From Rahnella rivi (GTDB lineage Bacteria; Pseudomonadota; Gammaproteobacteria; Enterobacterales; Enterobacteriaceae): a stretch of DNA of 64,000 nt. The notes under the pieces are model-generated. The model was not told the DNA's origin and ran no database searches. It saw nothing but the letters and a program-made list of their open reading frames with translations. The stretch lies in contig NZ_JAFMOX010000063.1 of assembly GCF_019049655.1 (NCBI RefSeq), positions 186,001 to 250,000 of the forward strand, in the 5' to 3' direction. Of the stretch, positions 1 to 9,080 are shown piece after piece (position 1 is the first letter of the stretch; the number at the start of each line of letters is the position of its first letter). The translations under genes and the position numbers were made by a program.

Positions 1-2
1 TG

Positions 3-1106
3 GTGGCCGACGATCTGGGTTCGCTGGATATCGGCTCGGCGGTCTATTACCGGCGGATACCGGTTGGCCGCGTCTCTTCTTACGCGCTGCGCCCGGACGG
101 CAAGGGCGTGAGTGTGAATATTTTCATTGATGCCCCCTACGACCGTTTTGTCACACCATCCACCCGTTTCTGGAATGCCAGCGGCGTCGATTTATCATTG
201 AATTCCGACGGGTTACAGCTGAAAACTCAGACACTGGCCTCGGTGATAGCAGGCGGGATCGCGTTTGCCAATCCGCCGGAAAGTGGCGCGTCTCTCCCCT
301 CCGGCGGCCACAGCGTCTTTCATCTGGCAGACGATCTGGCTTCGGCGATGGCCCCGCAGGACGGCACCCCGCAAATCCTTCAGCTGCGTTTTCAGCAGTC
401 CTTACGCGGGATGCAAACCGGCGCGCCGGTGGAGTTTTCCAGCGTGAAGCTCGGCAAAGTGACGGCGATCGATCTGGATTTCGAACCGGCGGGATCACGC
501 TTTATTTCGGTGGTCACGCTCGAGGTCTACCCGAACCGTTTAGGCCGCGTGCTGCAAAAGCTGCCTAAACCGCAGAAAGATGGCGATAAACAGGCGGCCT
601 TTTTCCTGCGCGATCTGGTGCAGCATGGCCTGCGGGCACAGGCGCGTACCGGCAATTTACTGACCGGCCAGTTGTATATTTCCCTCGATTTTGTTCCCGG
701 TGCCGCGCCGGTGCCTTTCGATCTCAACGCCCGCCCTTTGCGCATTCCGACGCTGAACGGTGGTTTCGACCATTTGCAGGAACAGCTCGCCACCATCATC
801 GGCAAAGTGTCGAAAATGCCCATTGAGTCGATAGGCAATAATCTCAACGCCACGCTGGGCAATCTCAATCAGACGCTGATTCAGGTGAACGGCCAGGTGT
901 TGCCGCAAACCACGCAAACCCTGCGCCAGCTGGATCAAACGATGAAAGGCGCGCAGGCGCTGCTGGCGGCGGACTCTCCGCTCTTCAACACGCTGGCCGA
1001 ATTCCAGCGCACGCTCTATTCCCTGCGCACACTGAGCGGTTTACTGACGCGTCAACCGCAGGCTTTGTTGACCGGCAGACAGAATGACCCGAAGGAACAC
1101 CCATGA
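3..1106 (+). CDS. pqiB: PqiB, MCE-domain intermembrane transport protein (5' truncated)
   Basis: The reading frame is open to the left edge, so the true start is outside the window. About 367 residues remain, against roughly 545 in E. coli PqiB. They hold two MCE (MlaD-like) domains (about residues 5-95 and 120-235), then a long helical C-terminal region rich in Q, N and L that in this family forms the needle spanning the periplasm. PqiB is anchored in the inner membrane and forms a channel for lipid transport between the membranes. The stop overlaps the start of pqiC by an ATGA junction, as in known pqiABC operons. pqiA would lie just left of the window. Family call is firm; the missing N-terminus cannot be judged. 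Confidence 0.9.
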   Translation: MADDLGSLDIGSAVYYRRIPVGRVSSYALRPDGKGVSVNIFIDAPYDRFVTPSTRFWNASGVDLSLNSDGLQLKTQTLASVIAGGIAFANPPESGASLPSGGHSVFHLADDLASAMAPQDGTPQILQLRFQQSLRGMQTGAPVEFSSVKLGKVTAIDLDFEPAGSRFISVVTLEVYPNRLGRVLQKLPKPQKDGDKQAAFFLRDLVQHGLRAQARTGNLLTGQLYISLDFVPGAAPVPFDLNARPLRIPTLNGGFDHLQEQLATIIGKVSKMPIESIGNNLNATLGNLNQTLIQVNGQVLPQTTQTLRQLDQTMKGAQALLAADSPLFNTLAEFQRTLYSLRTLSGLLTRQPQALLTGRQNDPKEHP

Positions 1107-1696
1107 AACTTACCGCTGCTGTAAACACCGCCTGCGCCCTGCTGCTGCTCAGCGGTTGTGCCTCCTCCACGCCGCCGCACTATTACACGCTGGTGACCGC
1201 CGCCGACAGCGCACCGCCCGCCGTGGCCGCCGCGCCGTTCGTGATCCGCATTCACCCGGTGACAGTGCCGGAACAGCTGAATCAGCCGCAACTGGTCACG
1301 CGCAAAGGCGACGGCGAAATGGTGATGTCCGATGACGCCCTGTGGGCCTCGCCGCTGCCGGAAGAAATGCGCAGCGCGCTTACCGGCCAGCTGGAACATT
1401 TGCTTAATACCACTGAGATCAGCGGGCTGACGCCGCCGCAGGACAAACCGGTGGTCGGCATCAGCGTGGCGGTTCAGCGTTTCGATGCCTGGCCGGGAAA
1501 CCGCGCCAGCATCGCCGTCACCTGGCGGCTGAGTTTTGCGGCAGGATCCGCCGAAGAACAGCTCCTCACCTGCCGCACGCAACATCAGCAAACGGCGCGG
1601 GGAAGCGATGCCGGACTGGTCAGCGCGCAACAGTTGCTGATGCGCGAGGTGGCACAAGACATGGCGGAGAGCATAAGAATGCGCCAGTGCCGATGA
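1103..1696 (+). CDS. pqiC: PqiC outer-membrane lipoprotein (ABC-type transport auxiliary family)
   Basis: A 197-residue lipoprotein: the N-terminus is a short hydrophobic signal ending in the lipobox LLSGC (Cys19 or so), followed by SSTPPHYYTL, which is typical of the PqiC / DUF330 family. In E. coli PqiC sits in the outer membrane as a ring that docks the end of PqiB. The start is fixed by the ATGA overlap with pqiB and a GAAGGAA ribosome binding site. It is the last gene of the operon; about 85 bases later a new promoter with a Zur-like box begins. Length agrees with the family (about 187 residues). Confidence 0.88.
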   Translation: MKLTAAVNTACALLLLSGCASSTPPHYYTLVTAADSAPPAVAAAPFVIRIHPVTVPEQLNQPQLVTRKGDGEMVMSDDALWASPLPEEMRSALTGQLEHLLNTTEISGLTPPQDKPVVGISVAVQRFDAWPGNRASIAVTWRLSFAAGSAEEQLLTCRTQHQQTARGSDAGLVSAQQLLMREVAQDMAESIRMRQCR

Positions 1697-1718
1697 CGAA
1701 AGAAAATCACAAAACCTT

Positions 1719-1758
1719 TTGCATCAAATTGATACATTTTGTTATGTTATCACATATC
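1719..1758 (+). promoter_or_regulatory. Promoter with Zur-like operator
   Basis: A -35 TTGCAT (1719-1724) and a -10 TATGTT (1743-1748) are 18 bases apart. The -10 is covered by GTTATGTTATCACATATC (1741-1758). Aligned to the gammaproteobacterial Zur consensus (a 23-mer with core GTTATANTATAAC), 1736-1758 matches at 15 of 22 defined positions, with GTTATnnTAT and the right arm best conserved. Zur with zinc would block this -10. That predicts a five-gene operon induced by zinc starvation. The box was found by eye; neither Fur nor NikR consensus fits as well. Confidence 0.6.
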
Positions 1759-1791
1759 AGATAATCAGCAGCGAAAGACGGATTGACGGGA

Positions 1792-2598
1792 ATGACAGCA
1801 GACAGGATGAAAAATGGCCGACCGGTGCTTGCGGTTGAAGGGCTGACGCTGTGGATCGCCGGAGAAAAACGCATCGACGATCTCAGCTTTCACGTAAACG
1901 CGGGTGAACGCGTTTGTCTGCTGGGTGCATCCGGTTGCGGAAAATCGCTGACCGCCAAAAGTATCACCGGCGTTCCCCCTGCGGGGGCAAAAATCAGCGG
2001 CAGCATCCGCGTCAACGACGTGGAAGTCTGCGGAAAACACCCGGTGGCACGCCCTCTGGCAGGCCGCGTAGCAACGGTGTTTCAGGACTCATCCACTGCG
2101 CTTAACCCGCTGATGACGCTGGGCAAACAGTTGCGCCTCGCCCTGCCCGCGGCCAGGGAAAGTGACATCAGCGCCATGCTCGGTGCCGTCGGGCTGGGTG
2201 ATATCCCGCATTTTTCGGCCCGTTATCCGGCGGAGCTTTCCGGCGGCCAGCGCCAGCGCTTATGTATCGCGCTGGCGATGCAATCCTCCTCCTCATTGCT
2301 GGTTGCCGACGAACCCACCACTGCCCTCGATGTGCTGACCCAGCAACGGGTTTTAGACGTGATGCGCAACGCCTGCGAGGTTCGCGCGCTGCTGTTTATC
2401 ACTCACGACGTGGCGGTTGCTGCACAACTTTGTCAGCATGCACTGGTGATGGAAAACGGCAAGCTGGTGGAATCCGCGCCCATGGCGCAGTTACTGCGCC
2501 ACCCGCAACACCCTTACACCCAGCGTCTGGTTCACGCCGCGAAACAGGCCGCGACACTGCATTCTCCGGTCGTCTCCGCCTGCGGAGTGGCGGTCTGA
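1792..2598 (+). CDS. ABC transporter ATP-binding protein, DppD/OppD type
   Basis: First ATPase of a peptide/nickel/opine-type ABC importer. Walker A is GASGCGKS, the signature is LSGGQRQRL and Walker B is LLVADEP, followed by the C-terminal HPQHPYTQRL typical of OppD/DppD-like subunits. No clear ribosome site fixes the start: TTG at 1783, ATG at 1792 and ATG at 1807 are all in frame; 1792 is chosen because GGA lies 9 bases before it. About 268 residues, shorter than classical DppD (about 327) because the C-terminal Cys-rich extension is missing, as is common in metal-chelate members. It is the first gene after the Zur-like box and overlaps the next gene by one base. Confidence 0.82.
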   Translation: MTADRMKNGRPVLAVEGLTLWIAGEKRIDDLSFHVNAGERVCLLGASGCGKSLTAKSITGVPPAGAKISGSIRVNDVEVCGKHPVARPLAGRVATVFQDSSTALNPLMTLGKQLRLALPAARESDISAMLGAVGLGDIPHFSARYPAELSGGQRQRLCIALAMQSSSSLLVADEPTTALDVLTQQRVLDVMRNACEVRALLFITHDVAVAAQLCQHALVMENGKLVESAPMAQLLRHPQHPYTQRLVHAAKQAATLHSPVVSACGVAV

Positions 2599-3431
2599 TG
2601 AATTCTCCCCTGCATCTGGTGACTGAGCCTTTTCTGCATCTGCACAACGTCAGCCGTCATATCGCGCTGCCGCGCTCGTTCTGGCGTGCCATAAGGCAGG
2701 CACCGGTTGAACGCAACACGCTGTTTTCGCATTTATCGCTGCGCATTGGCCGCCATGAGCGCGTCGGGCTGGTGGGTGCCTCCGGCTGCGGGAAATCTTC
2801 ATTACTGAAAATTATGCTGGCGATGGAAGCACCTGACAGCGGTGAGGTTTTCTGTCACGGCGTGCCGGTTCGCCCCGGTTCTGCCCGCTCGCTGCGCGAT
2901 TTCCGGCGTTGCGTTCAATACATTCCGCAGGATCCGGCGGGGTCGTTACCGCCGGATCACACCGTCGGTCAGATTGTGGCACAGCCGCTCAGGCGCCTCG
3001 GCGCGGGCGAGCCGGTCGGCCCGCGGATGCGGGAAGTGATGGCGCAGGTCGGGCTGAGTGACACCCTGCTTGAACGCAAAGCGGGGGCGCTCTCCGGCGG
3101 GCAGGCGCAGCGTGTGGCGATAGCCCGGGCACTCGCCATCCGCCCTGAATTTTTGCTTGCCGACGAGCCGGTCAGCGGGCTCGATTTGCCGCTGCGCGCG
3201 CAAATCAAACACCTTCTGCAACAGGTGACACAGCAAAATGGCATGGGCCTGATGATGGTGACGCACGATATATCGATGGTCGCCGGGCTGTGTGAACGCC
3301 TGCTGGTGATGCATGACGGCCAGATCATTGAAGACCGCGCCACACAGGATATTCTGCATTCTCCGCACCACCCGCATACCCGCCAGCTGTTGCAGGCGAT
3401 CCCACATTTACCTTTGACCGTTAATGGATAA
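2598..3431 (+). CDS. ABC transporter ATP-binding protein, DppF/OppF type
   Basis: Second ATPase of the same importer. Walker A GASGCGKSSL, signature LSGGQAQRV and Walker B FLLADEP are intact, and the C-terminus has HSPHHPHTRQLL. The frame stays open far upstream inside the previous gene, but the ATG that overlaps that gene's stop (TGATGA) gives a protein of 277 residues that begins like other DppF/CntF proteins, so this start is used. The loop after Walker A holds the Q-loop PQDPAGSLPP, typical of OppF-like subunits. It would pair with the preceding ATPase under the fused permease encoded three genes downstream. Confidence 0.84.
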   Translation: MNSPLHLVTEPFLHLHNVSRHIALPRSFWRAIRQAPVERNTLFSHLSLRIGRHERVGLVGASGCGKSSLLKIMLAMEAPDSGEVFCHGVPVRPGSARSLRDFRRCVQYIPQDPAGSLPPDHTVGQIVAQPLRRLGAGEPVGPRMREVMAQVGLSDTLLERKAGALSGGQAQRVAIARALAIRPEFLLADEPVSGLDLPLRAQIKHLLQQVTQQNGMGLMMVTHDISMVAGLCERLLVMHDGQIIEDRATQDILHSPHHPHTRQLLQAIPHLPLTVNG

Positions 3432-4674
3432 CCGGATGTTCACCCGATCACTTTCGCGCACTGGCGCACCCTGGCCTCCGTTGCTGCTCGGCAGTAATCT
3501 GGTGTTTAACATCGGCTTTTACGCGGTGGTGCCGTTTCTAGCCATTTTCCTGCGCGATGACATGTTGCTTTCCGGCTGGGCGATCGGCCTGGTGCTCGGC
3601 CTGCGAACGTTTTCCCAGCAGGGAATGTTTTTGCTCGGCGGCGCGCTGTCCGATCGTTTCGGCGCGCGGGTGGTGATTCTGTGCGGCTGCGTGGTGCGTA
3701 TCGCCGGCTATCTGCTGCTCGGGCTTTCCGACACGCTGACGCCGGTGATCATCGGTGCCTGTCTGACCGGCATCGGCGGTGCGCTGTTTTCGCCGTCCAT
3801 CGAGGCCTTGCTGGCACAGGCCGGAACGCACAGTGAGAAAGCGGGAAAACGCAGCCGGGCAGAATGGTTTGCCCTTTCGGCGGTGTGCGCAGAGCTGGGC
3901 GCGGTGCTCGGCCCGTTACTCGGATCACTGCTTTCCGGCTATGGTTTTCAGCCGGTGGCGCTGGCCGGTTCGGGGCTGTTTTTACTGGCGCTGGTGGTGC
4001 TGTTTTTCACCCTGCCCGCCGCGCCGCAACGCGCTGCCGGACTGAACATTGTGCCCTGGTGGCAGACGTTCCGTCAGCCGCGGTTTGTGGCTTTCATTGT
4101 GGCTTATAGCGCTTACCTGTTCAGCTATAACCAGCTGTATCTGGCGCTGCCGGTGGAATTGCGCCGCTCAGGCGGCAGCGAGCAAGATCTCGGGCCGTTG
4201 TTTGTGCTGGCCTCGGTTCTGGTGATCGTTCTGCAAATGCCGCTGGCGCGATTTTCCCGCCGCATGGGCGCGCGGATTATTCTGCCCGCCGGTTTTCTGC
4301 TGCTGTCTTCGGCCTTCGCCGCCGTCGCGATGTTTGCCTGGACGGTGCCGCCGGAAGGCTGGCTGCGGCTGCTGCCCTCGGTGTTACTGATCACGCTGCT
4401 GACCGTCGGGCAGATGCTGATAGTGCCGGTGGGGATGGATCTCATTCCGCGCTTTGCCGGGCAACATAATCTCGGCGCCCATTATGGCGCACTCTCCTCC
4501 ATGGGCGGCATTGCCGTGCTGGCGGGAAATTTCCTGCTCGGCGGCCTGCTCGATGACGCGCTGGTGCCTTCCCCCGGCGCGGTGATCCCGTGGCTGGCGC
4601 TGGCTGCCGTTCCGTTTTTAAGCGCACTGGCGATGTGGCGAATCTGCCGCCAGCTGCCTCCTCCTGCAATCTGA
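3424..4674 (+). CDS. MFS transporter (possible metallophore exporter or carrier)
   Basis: About 416 residues with twelve predicted membrane segments. Between TM2 and TM3 lies GGALSDRFGARVV, the MFS motif A. The start overlaps the end of the ATPase gene by 8 bases; an in-frame ATG at 3436 is an alternative. An MFS gene inside an Opp-type ABC operon is unusual for peptide importers. It is known from opine-metallophore loci such as staphylopine, where CntE (MFS) exports and CntABCDF imports. No nicotianamine-synthase-like (CntL) or opine dehydrogenase (CntM) gene is present, so a role in export of a locally made chelator is not supported here; it may export or import another ligand. Confidence 0.78.
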   Translation: MDNRMFTRSLSRTGAPWPPLLLGSNLVFNIGFYAVVPFLAIFLRDDMLLSGWAIGLVLGLRTFSQQGMFLLGGALSDRFGARVVILCGCVVRIAGYLLLGLSDTLTPVIIGACLTGIGGALFSPSIEALLAQAGTHSEKAGKRSRAEWFALSAVCAELGAVLGPLLGSLLSGYGFQPVALAGSGLFLLALVVLFFTLPAAPQRAAGLNIVPWWQTFRQPRFVAFIVAYSAYLFSYNQLYLALPVELRRSGGSEQDLGPLFVLASVLVIVLQMPLARFSRRMGARIILPAGFLLLSSAFAAVAMFAWTVPPEGWLRLLPSVLLITLLTVGQMLIVPVGMDLIPRFAGQHNLGAHYGALSSMGGIAVLAGNFLLGGLLDDALVPSPGAVIPWLALAAVPFLSALAMWRICRQLPPPAI

Positions 4675-4687
4675 CAAGGAACTTCTG

Positions 4688-6196
4688 ATGTCTCTGTTAC
4701 GCATAAGCCCGCTGGCCGGGCTGCTTTTTGCTGCACTTTTACTGACCGGCTGCTTCAATGAAGCCGATAAAACCACCGAAAACAGCGGCGATGCGCGCCT
4801 GCGTCTGGCGATGTTACAGCCGCCGCGCTCCGGCCTGACACCGCTGAGCGACGACGCGTTCAAGCTCTCCCGCTGGAGCACCGCAGAAACGCTGGTGATA
4901 CTCGATAAACTCGGCGAAGCCCGGCCTGCGCTGGCCACCCGCTGGCAGCAAACCGGCGAAAACAGCTGGCGGTTTGAGTTGCGCCCGGACGTAAAATTCC
5001 ACGACGGCACCGCGCTGGACGCCGCTGCCGTGGTCAATGCCCTGACCGTCGCCGCACACGCCGCGCCTAAACCGCGCATTCTCGATGGCGTGCAACTGAC
5101 CGCCATGGCCGACGGCGAACATGCGGTGATCGTCACTACCGCGCAGCCGGATCCGCTTCTGCCACAGCGTTTATCCAGCCCGCAGCTGGCGGTGTTATCG
5201 CAGAAAGCCTACAGCGCCAGCGGCGTGGTGGACCCGCGCCACACCGGTTCCGGCCCGTTCGAACTGGTGGAGGTGAACGGCACCAGCAGCGCACGGCTGG
5301 AGCGTTTCGACGGATACTGGGGTGAAAAAGCCAAAGCCAGCGGCATTGACGTCAGTTTCGTGCCGGACGGCACCGCTCGCGGCGCGGCCCTGCGTACCGG
5401 CACGGCGGACATCGTCGAGGCCATTCCGGTGTCGCAGGCACCGCTGCTTGACCAGCACCTCATTCACGAAGTGCCGATGCCGCGCACCAATACGTTGTAT
5501 CTCAATACGCGGCTGGGTGTGATGCAGGATCCGGCGCTGCGTGCCGCCGTGCGTGAAGCGCTTAACCGCCAGCAACTGGTGGATAACGTTTACGAAAAAC
5601 GCGCCGACGTTGCACAGGGGTTACTCGGCCCGGCGTTGCCCTGGGCCGCACAGCTGCGTCAGCCGGTGAATTATCCGGTCACCGCCCGCAAACCGGCCGG
5701 TGAAACCATCACGCTGGCCACTTTCAGCGATCGCGCCGAACTGCCGGAAGTGGCGGTGTACCTGGCGCAACAGCTGACGGCGGCAGGTTTCACCGTCAGA
5801 CAGGTTGTGCGCGAATATTCGCAAATTGAAACCGACGCGCTGGCCGGTAAATTCGACGCCTTTATTTTATCGCGGGCAACGGTACTCGATTCCGGTGATC
5901 CGGTGGCCTATATGTACAGCGATTTTGCCTGTAAAGGGTCGTTCAACATCGCGCAACTTTGCCGTCCGGAAATCGACAAAGCGCTGCAACAGGCCGCCGT
6001 TATTCCGGCGGGCGGGGAACGTCGCCAGGCGATCATGCAGGCTGAAAACCTGATCCTCGCGACCGATGCCGCCATTCCGATGTTGCACGAACGCGTGATT
6101 CAGGGCGAAGCGGCGGATGTGCGCGGTGCCGTGCGCGATCCGCGTGAACGCACGCTGATTAACGCCGCCACGCAGCGCGGGGTTCAGGCCGACTGA
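4688..6196 (+). CDS. ABC transporter substrate-binding lipoprotein, SBP_bac_5 family
   Basis: A 502-residue peptide/nickel-type binding protein. The signal ends in the lipobox LLTGC, so it should be anchored to the inner membrane facing the periplasm. The SBP_bac_5 hallmarks are present: WRFELRPDVKFHDGTALDAAAVV near residue 100 and the HTGSGPFELVE segment near residue 185. The ligand cannot be read from sequence. The Zur-like box upstream and the MFS neighbour favour a zinc-chelate or opine-like ligand over ordinary peptides; this is inference. The ribosome site AAGGAACTTCTG precedes the ATG, and the stop overlaps the permease gene by one base. Confidence 0.84.
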   Translation: MSLLRISPLAGLLFAALLLTGCFNEADKTTENSGDARLRLAMLQPPRSGLTPLSDDAFKLSRWSTAETLVILDKLGEARPALATRWQQTGENSWRFELRPDVKFHDGTALDAAAVVNALTVAAHAAPKPRILDGVQLTAMADGEHAVIVTTAQPDPLLPQRLSSPQLAVLSQKAYSASGVVDPRHTGSGPFELVEVNGTSSARLERFDGYWGEKAKASGIDVSFVPDGTARGAALRTGTADIVEAIPVSQAPLLDQHLIHEVPMPRTNTLYLNTRLGVMQDPALRAAVREALNRQQLVDNVYEKRADVAQGLLGPALPWAAQLRQPVNYPVTARKPAGETITLATFSDRAELPEVAVYLAQQLTAAGFTVRQVVREYSQIETDALAGKFDAFILSRATVLDSGDPVAYMYSDFACKGSFNIAQLCRPEIDKALQQAAVIPAGGERRQAIMQAENLILATDAAIPMLHERVIQGEAADVRGAVRDPRERTLINAATQRGVQAD

Positions 6197-7983
6197 TGAG
6201 CGAGTCCTTGTATTGCCGCACCTGCGCGGGGGTGAGCCGTTTTCGTCAGCGCCAGCCCGGCGGAGCGCTGTTACCGCTGATCTCACGCCTGCTGACGCTG
6301 GCGGCCATCGTGGTACTGATCGGCCTGCTGCCGTGGCTTTCCGGCACGGATCCCGCGCTGTCGCTGCTGCGCGCACGCTCCGGCGATCAGGAAGCCACCG
6401 CGGAAACCCTTAATGCCATCCGTTTGTCGCTCGGGCTGGATCAGGGGCCGTGGCACGCGCTGGCCCACTGGCTGGGCGGCCTGCTGCGCGGTGATGCAGG
6501 GCTTTCGTGGATTTCAGGCCTGCCGGTTTTACCCGGCATGTTGCGGGCGACCGGCGTGTCGCTGACGCTGATGGCCTGTTCGGCGCTGGTGGCGCTGGTC
6601 ATCGCGCTGCTGCTGTGTGCTGGCACCCTGAGGCGCGGATTGCAGGGCGACACGCCGCGTCCGGCGGGTTTTCTGGCCGCGATGCTGACCACGATGCCCG
6701 AGTTTTTACTGGCTTCGCTGTTGCTGATTACCGGCGCGGTCTGGCTGCCACTTTTTCCGCCTTACGGCTGGCAGGGCTGGCATTACGCCGTACTGCCGTC
6801 GCTGGCGCTGGGGCTGCCTGCGGGAGGCTATCTTGGCCGTATTTATTCCGATGCGCTGACCGGCACGTTCGGCGAAAGCTGGATCACAACCTGGAGCGTG
6901 CTGGGGATCAGACGTCGCCATACGGCACGCGCAGTGATCCTGCGTTCGCTGCCGGGCGTGATGCCGTTAACCGGTCTGGTGCTGGTGGCGCTCACCGGCG
7001 GCGCGGTCGCCGTCGAGAAAGTGTTCGCGATCCCCGGTATCGGGCGCGCCACGCTGGGCGCCGCTGCCGCCGGAGATTTACCGGCGTTGCAAACCGGCGT
7101 GCTGATCCTGCTGCTGCTGGCCTCGGTTATCGGCATGCTGGCGGGCGGGGTTCGGCGACTGTTGCTTGGCCGGGCCCTGACGCTCGGTGCCGTCCCGGTG
7201 CCCGCGCAGGCCGCCCCCGCGCACCGGCAAAGGGTGTGGATCCCGCTGGTCTGTCTGGGCCTTCTGCTGCTGATGGTCCTGGCCGGTTACGGACGGGATC
7301 CGCTGTCGTCTGACTATATGCGGTTACAGCCGCCGTCATTCGGGCTGCCTTTTGGGGCGGATGCCATGGGGCGCGATCTTCTCGCCCGCGTCGCCCACGG
7401 AACGCTGAATACCTGTTTACAGGCGCTGGTGGTTTCGCTGATTTGTCTGGCGATCGGCGTCATCGTGGGGGCATTTCCCCGCGCGATGACCGGCCCCACC
7501 GAAGTCACCAACGCCCTGCCGCCGGTGATCGCCGGGCTGATGGTCGCCGCGTTGAACGGGCCGACCGCAACCGGCGCGATCGTCGCCGTGACCGCCGTCA
7601 GCTGGGCACCGCTTGCCGCGCACACAGCGGCACTGGTGGCAGAGATTCAGGCACGTCCTTATATGAAAATGCTGCCGGTGGTGGGCGTCGGTGCAGTACG
7701 TCGCACCCTGTTTTACGTGCTGCCTGCCCTTTCAGGCCCTCTGGTGCGCCATGCCATGTTGCGGCTGCCGGGCATTGCGCTGGCGCTGGCCTCTCTCGGC
7801 TTTCTCGGCCTCGGCGCACCACCGCCGGTTCCCGAATGGGGGCGCGTGCTGGCCGAAGGAATGCCTTACATCGAACGTGCAGGCTGGAGCGTTTTCGCCC
7901 CTGCTGCCGCGCTGGCGGTGCTGTCGGTGATGGCGGTGACGCTGAGCAGCCTGAGGTGGAAAAAATCATCAATGGCACACTGA
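6196..7983 (+). CDS. Fused DppB-DppC type ABC permease
   Basis: One 595-residue protein holds both membrane subunits of an Opp-type importer. The N-terminal half (about 1-320) is DppB-like, with LSLGLDQGPWHALAHWLGG and the coupling-helix region SWITTWSVLGIRRRHTARAV. The C-terminal half (about 345-595) is DppC-like, beginning near residue 385 with PFGADAMGRDLLARVAHG and carrying ARPYMKMLPVVGVGAVRRT as the coupling segment. Both halves keep the EAA-like loop, so both should contact an ATPase. In most bacteria these are two genes; here no stop or frameshift lies between them. ATG overlaps the stop of the binding-protein gene (ACTGATGAG). This is the last gene of the Zur-box operon. Confidence 0.85.
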   Translation: MSESLYCRTCAGVSRFRQRQPGGALLPLISRLLTLAAIVVLIGLLPWLSGTDPALSLLRARSGDQEATAETLNAIRLSLGLDQGPWHALAHWLGGLLRGDAGLSWISGLPVLPGMLRATGVSLTLMACSALVALVIALLLCAGTLRRGLQGDTPRPAGFLAAMLTTMPEFLLASLLLITGAVWLPLFPPYGWQGWHYAVLPSLALGLPAGGYLGRIYSDALTGTFGESWITTWSVLGIRRRHTARAVILRSLPGVMPLTGLVLVALTGGAVAVEKVFAIPGIGRATLGAAAAGDLPALQTGVLILLLLASVIGMLAGGVRRLLLGRALTLGAVPVPAQAAPAHRQRVWIPLVCLGLLLLMVLAGYGRDPLSSDYMRLQPPSFGLPFGADAMGRDLLARVAHGTLNTCLQALVVSLICLAIGVIVGAFPRAMTGPTEVTNALPPVIAGLMVAALNGPTATGAIVAVTAVSWAPLAAHTAALVAEIQARPYMKMLPVVGVGAVRRTLFYVLPALSGPLVRHAMLRLPGIALALASLGFLGLGAPPPVPEWGRVLAEGMPYIERAGWSVFAPAAALAVLSVMAVTLSSLRWKKSSMAH

Positions 7984-8046
7984 ATCGTTATCTGAAAGGC
8001 TAAATCGCGCTAAGCTGTCGCCTCGAATTTTAAGGGGTGACAGGAA

Positions 8047-8976
8047 ATGGATCCGCGTAAACCGCTGGACGGATTTGCCAGCAGCGTGATGGTGGTGTTG
8101 TGTGTTATTTGGGGTGTGCAGCAGGTGGCGATCAAAAGCGCTGCGGCAGATATCACGCCGTTATTACAGGTCGCGCTGCGTTCCGGGATCGCCGGGCTGG
8201 CGGTGCTGATGTTGCTGCTGGTGCGCCAGCGTAAAGTGCCGTTCAGCGCGGACAATCTTGGCCCCGGTTTGCTGGTCGGCCTGCTTTTTTCCATCGAATT
8301 CATGTTCGTCGCCGAGGGGTTGCGGTTCACCACCGCCGCGCACATGGCGGTATTTCTCTACACCGCGCCGATATTTGCCGCGCTCGGGCTGCATTTTCTG
8401 GTGCCTGAAGAGCGGCTGAGCGGGCTGCAATGGTCGGGCGTCGGCGTGACATTTGTTGGCGTGATGGTGGCGTTTCTGTTTGGGGGCCATGCTTCGAACT
8501 CGCCGCAGGCCAGCAACATGCTGCTCGGCGATTTCTTCGGCCTGCTGGCCGGTGCGTTCTGGGGGATGACCACTCTGGTGGTACGCCGCAGCAAGCTCTC
8601 TTCCGGCAGTGCGACCATGACGTTGTTCTACCAGCTTGCCGGTGCCTTCGTGTTGCTCGGCGGGCTGGCATTACTGACCGGCCAGACGCAATTTCGCCTC
8701 ACCCCGGTGTCGGTCAGCAGCATGCTTTTCCAGACGCTGGTCGTCACCTTCGCCAGCTATCTCGCGTGGTTCAGCCTGATGCGCCGCTATCACGCCTCAC
8801 GGCTGGGGATCTTGTCCTTTATGACGCCGGTTTTCGGTATTCTCGCGGGGGTAGTTTTCCTGCATGAGCCGCTGAAAGTGAACTTCATTCTTGGCGCAAT
8901 GCTGATCATGCTCGGCATCCTGACCGTCAGCGCCGACAGCATTCTCAGGCCATGGGTGGCGCGGCGGCGCAGATAG
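8047..8976 (+). CDS. DMT superfamily (EamA) transporter
   Basis: A 309-residue protein with about ten membrane helices in two EamA repeats, e.g. LCVIWGVQQVAIKSAA at the start and PVFGILAGVVFLHEPLKVNFILGA near the end (the HEP motif typical of EamA repeat 2). It has its own good ribosome site (GACAGGAAATG) 63 bases after the ABC operon and ends at a strong hairpin terminator. EamA proteins export amino acids and metabolites; in Pseudomonas the pseudopaline exporter CntI belongs to this superfamily, so the position next to a Zur-box importer is suggestive. Whether it is co-transcribed is not clear from sequence. Confidence 0.8.
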   Translation: MDPRKPLDGFASSVMVVLCVIWGVQQVAIKSAAADITPLLQVALRSGIAGLAVLMLLLVRQRKVPFSADNLGPGLLVGLLFSIEFMFVAEGLRFTTAAHMAVFLYTAPIFAALGLHFLVPEERLSGLQWSGVGVTFVGVMVAFLFGGHASNSPQASNMLLGDFFGLLAGAFWGMTTLVVRRSKLSSGSATMTLFYQLAGAFVLLGGLALLTGQTQFRLTPVSVSSMLFQTLVVTFASYLAWFSLMRRYHASRLGILSFMTPVFGILAGVVFLHEPLKVNFILGAMLIMLGILTVSADSILRPWVARRRR

Positions 8977-9003
8977 GTTTTGGCGGCGGTAAACTTAGGG
9001 CCC

Positions 9004-9040
9004 GTTGATCTCACAGCATGCGTGAGATCAACATTCTTTT
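9004..9040 (+). terminator. Rho-independent terminator after the EamA gene
   Basis: A perfect 11-bp inverted repeat (GTTGATCTCAC / GTGAGATCAAC, loop AGCATGC) is followed by ATTCTTTTAAA. It closes the ABC/EamA block before the TerY-P cluster. Confidence 0.75.
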
Positions 9041-9080
9041 AAAACATTCACCTCTCTAATCAGTCATCGGCTGATGACGC

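Noticed and set aside
1719..1758. Fur or NikR box upstream of the ABC/MFS operon
   Set aside because: The dyad lacks the GATAATGATAATC-type pattern of Fur and the GTATGA-N16-TCATAC pattern of NikR; the Zur core GTTATnnTAT fits better.
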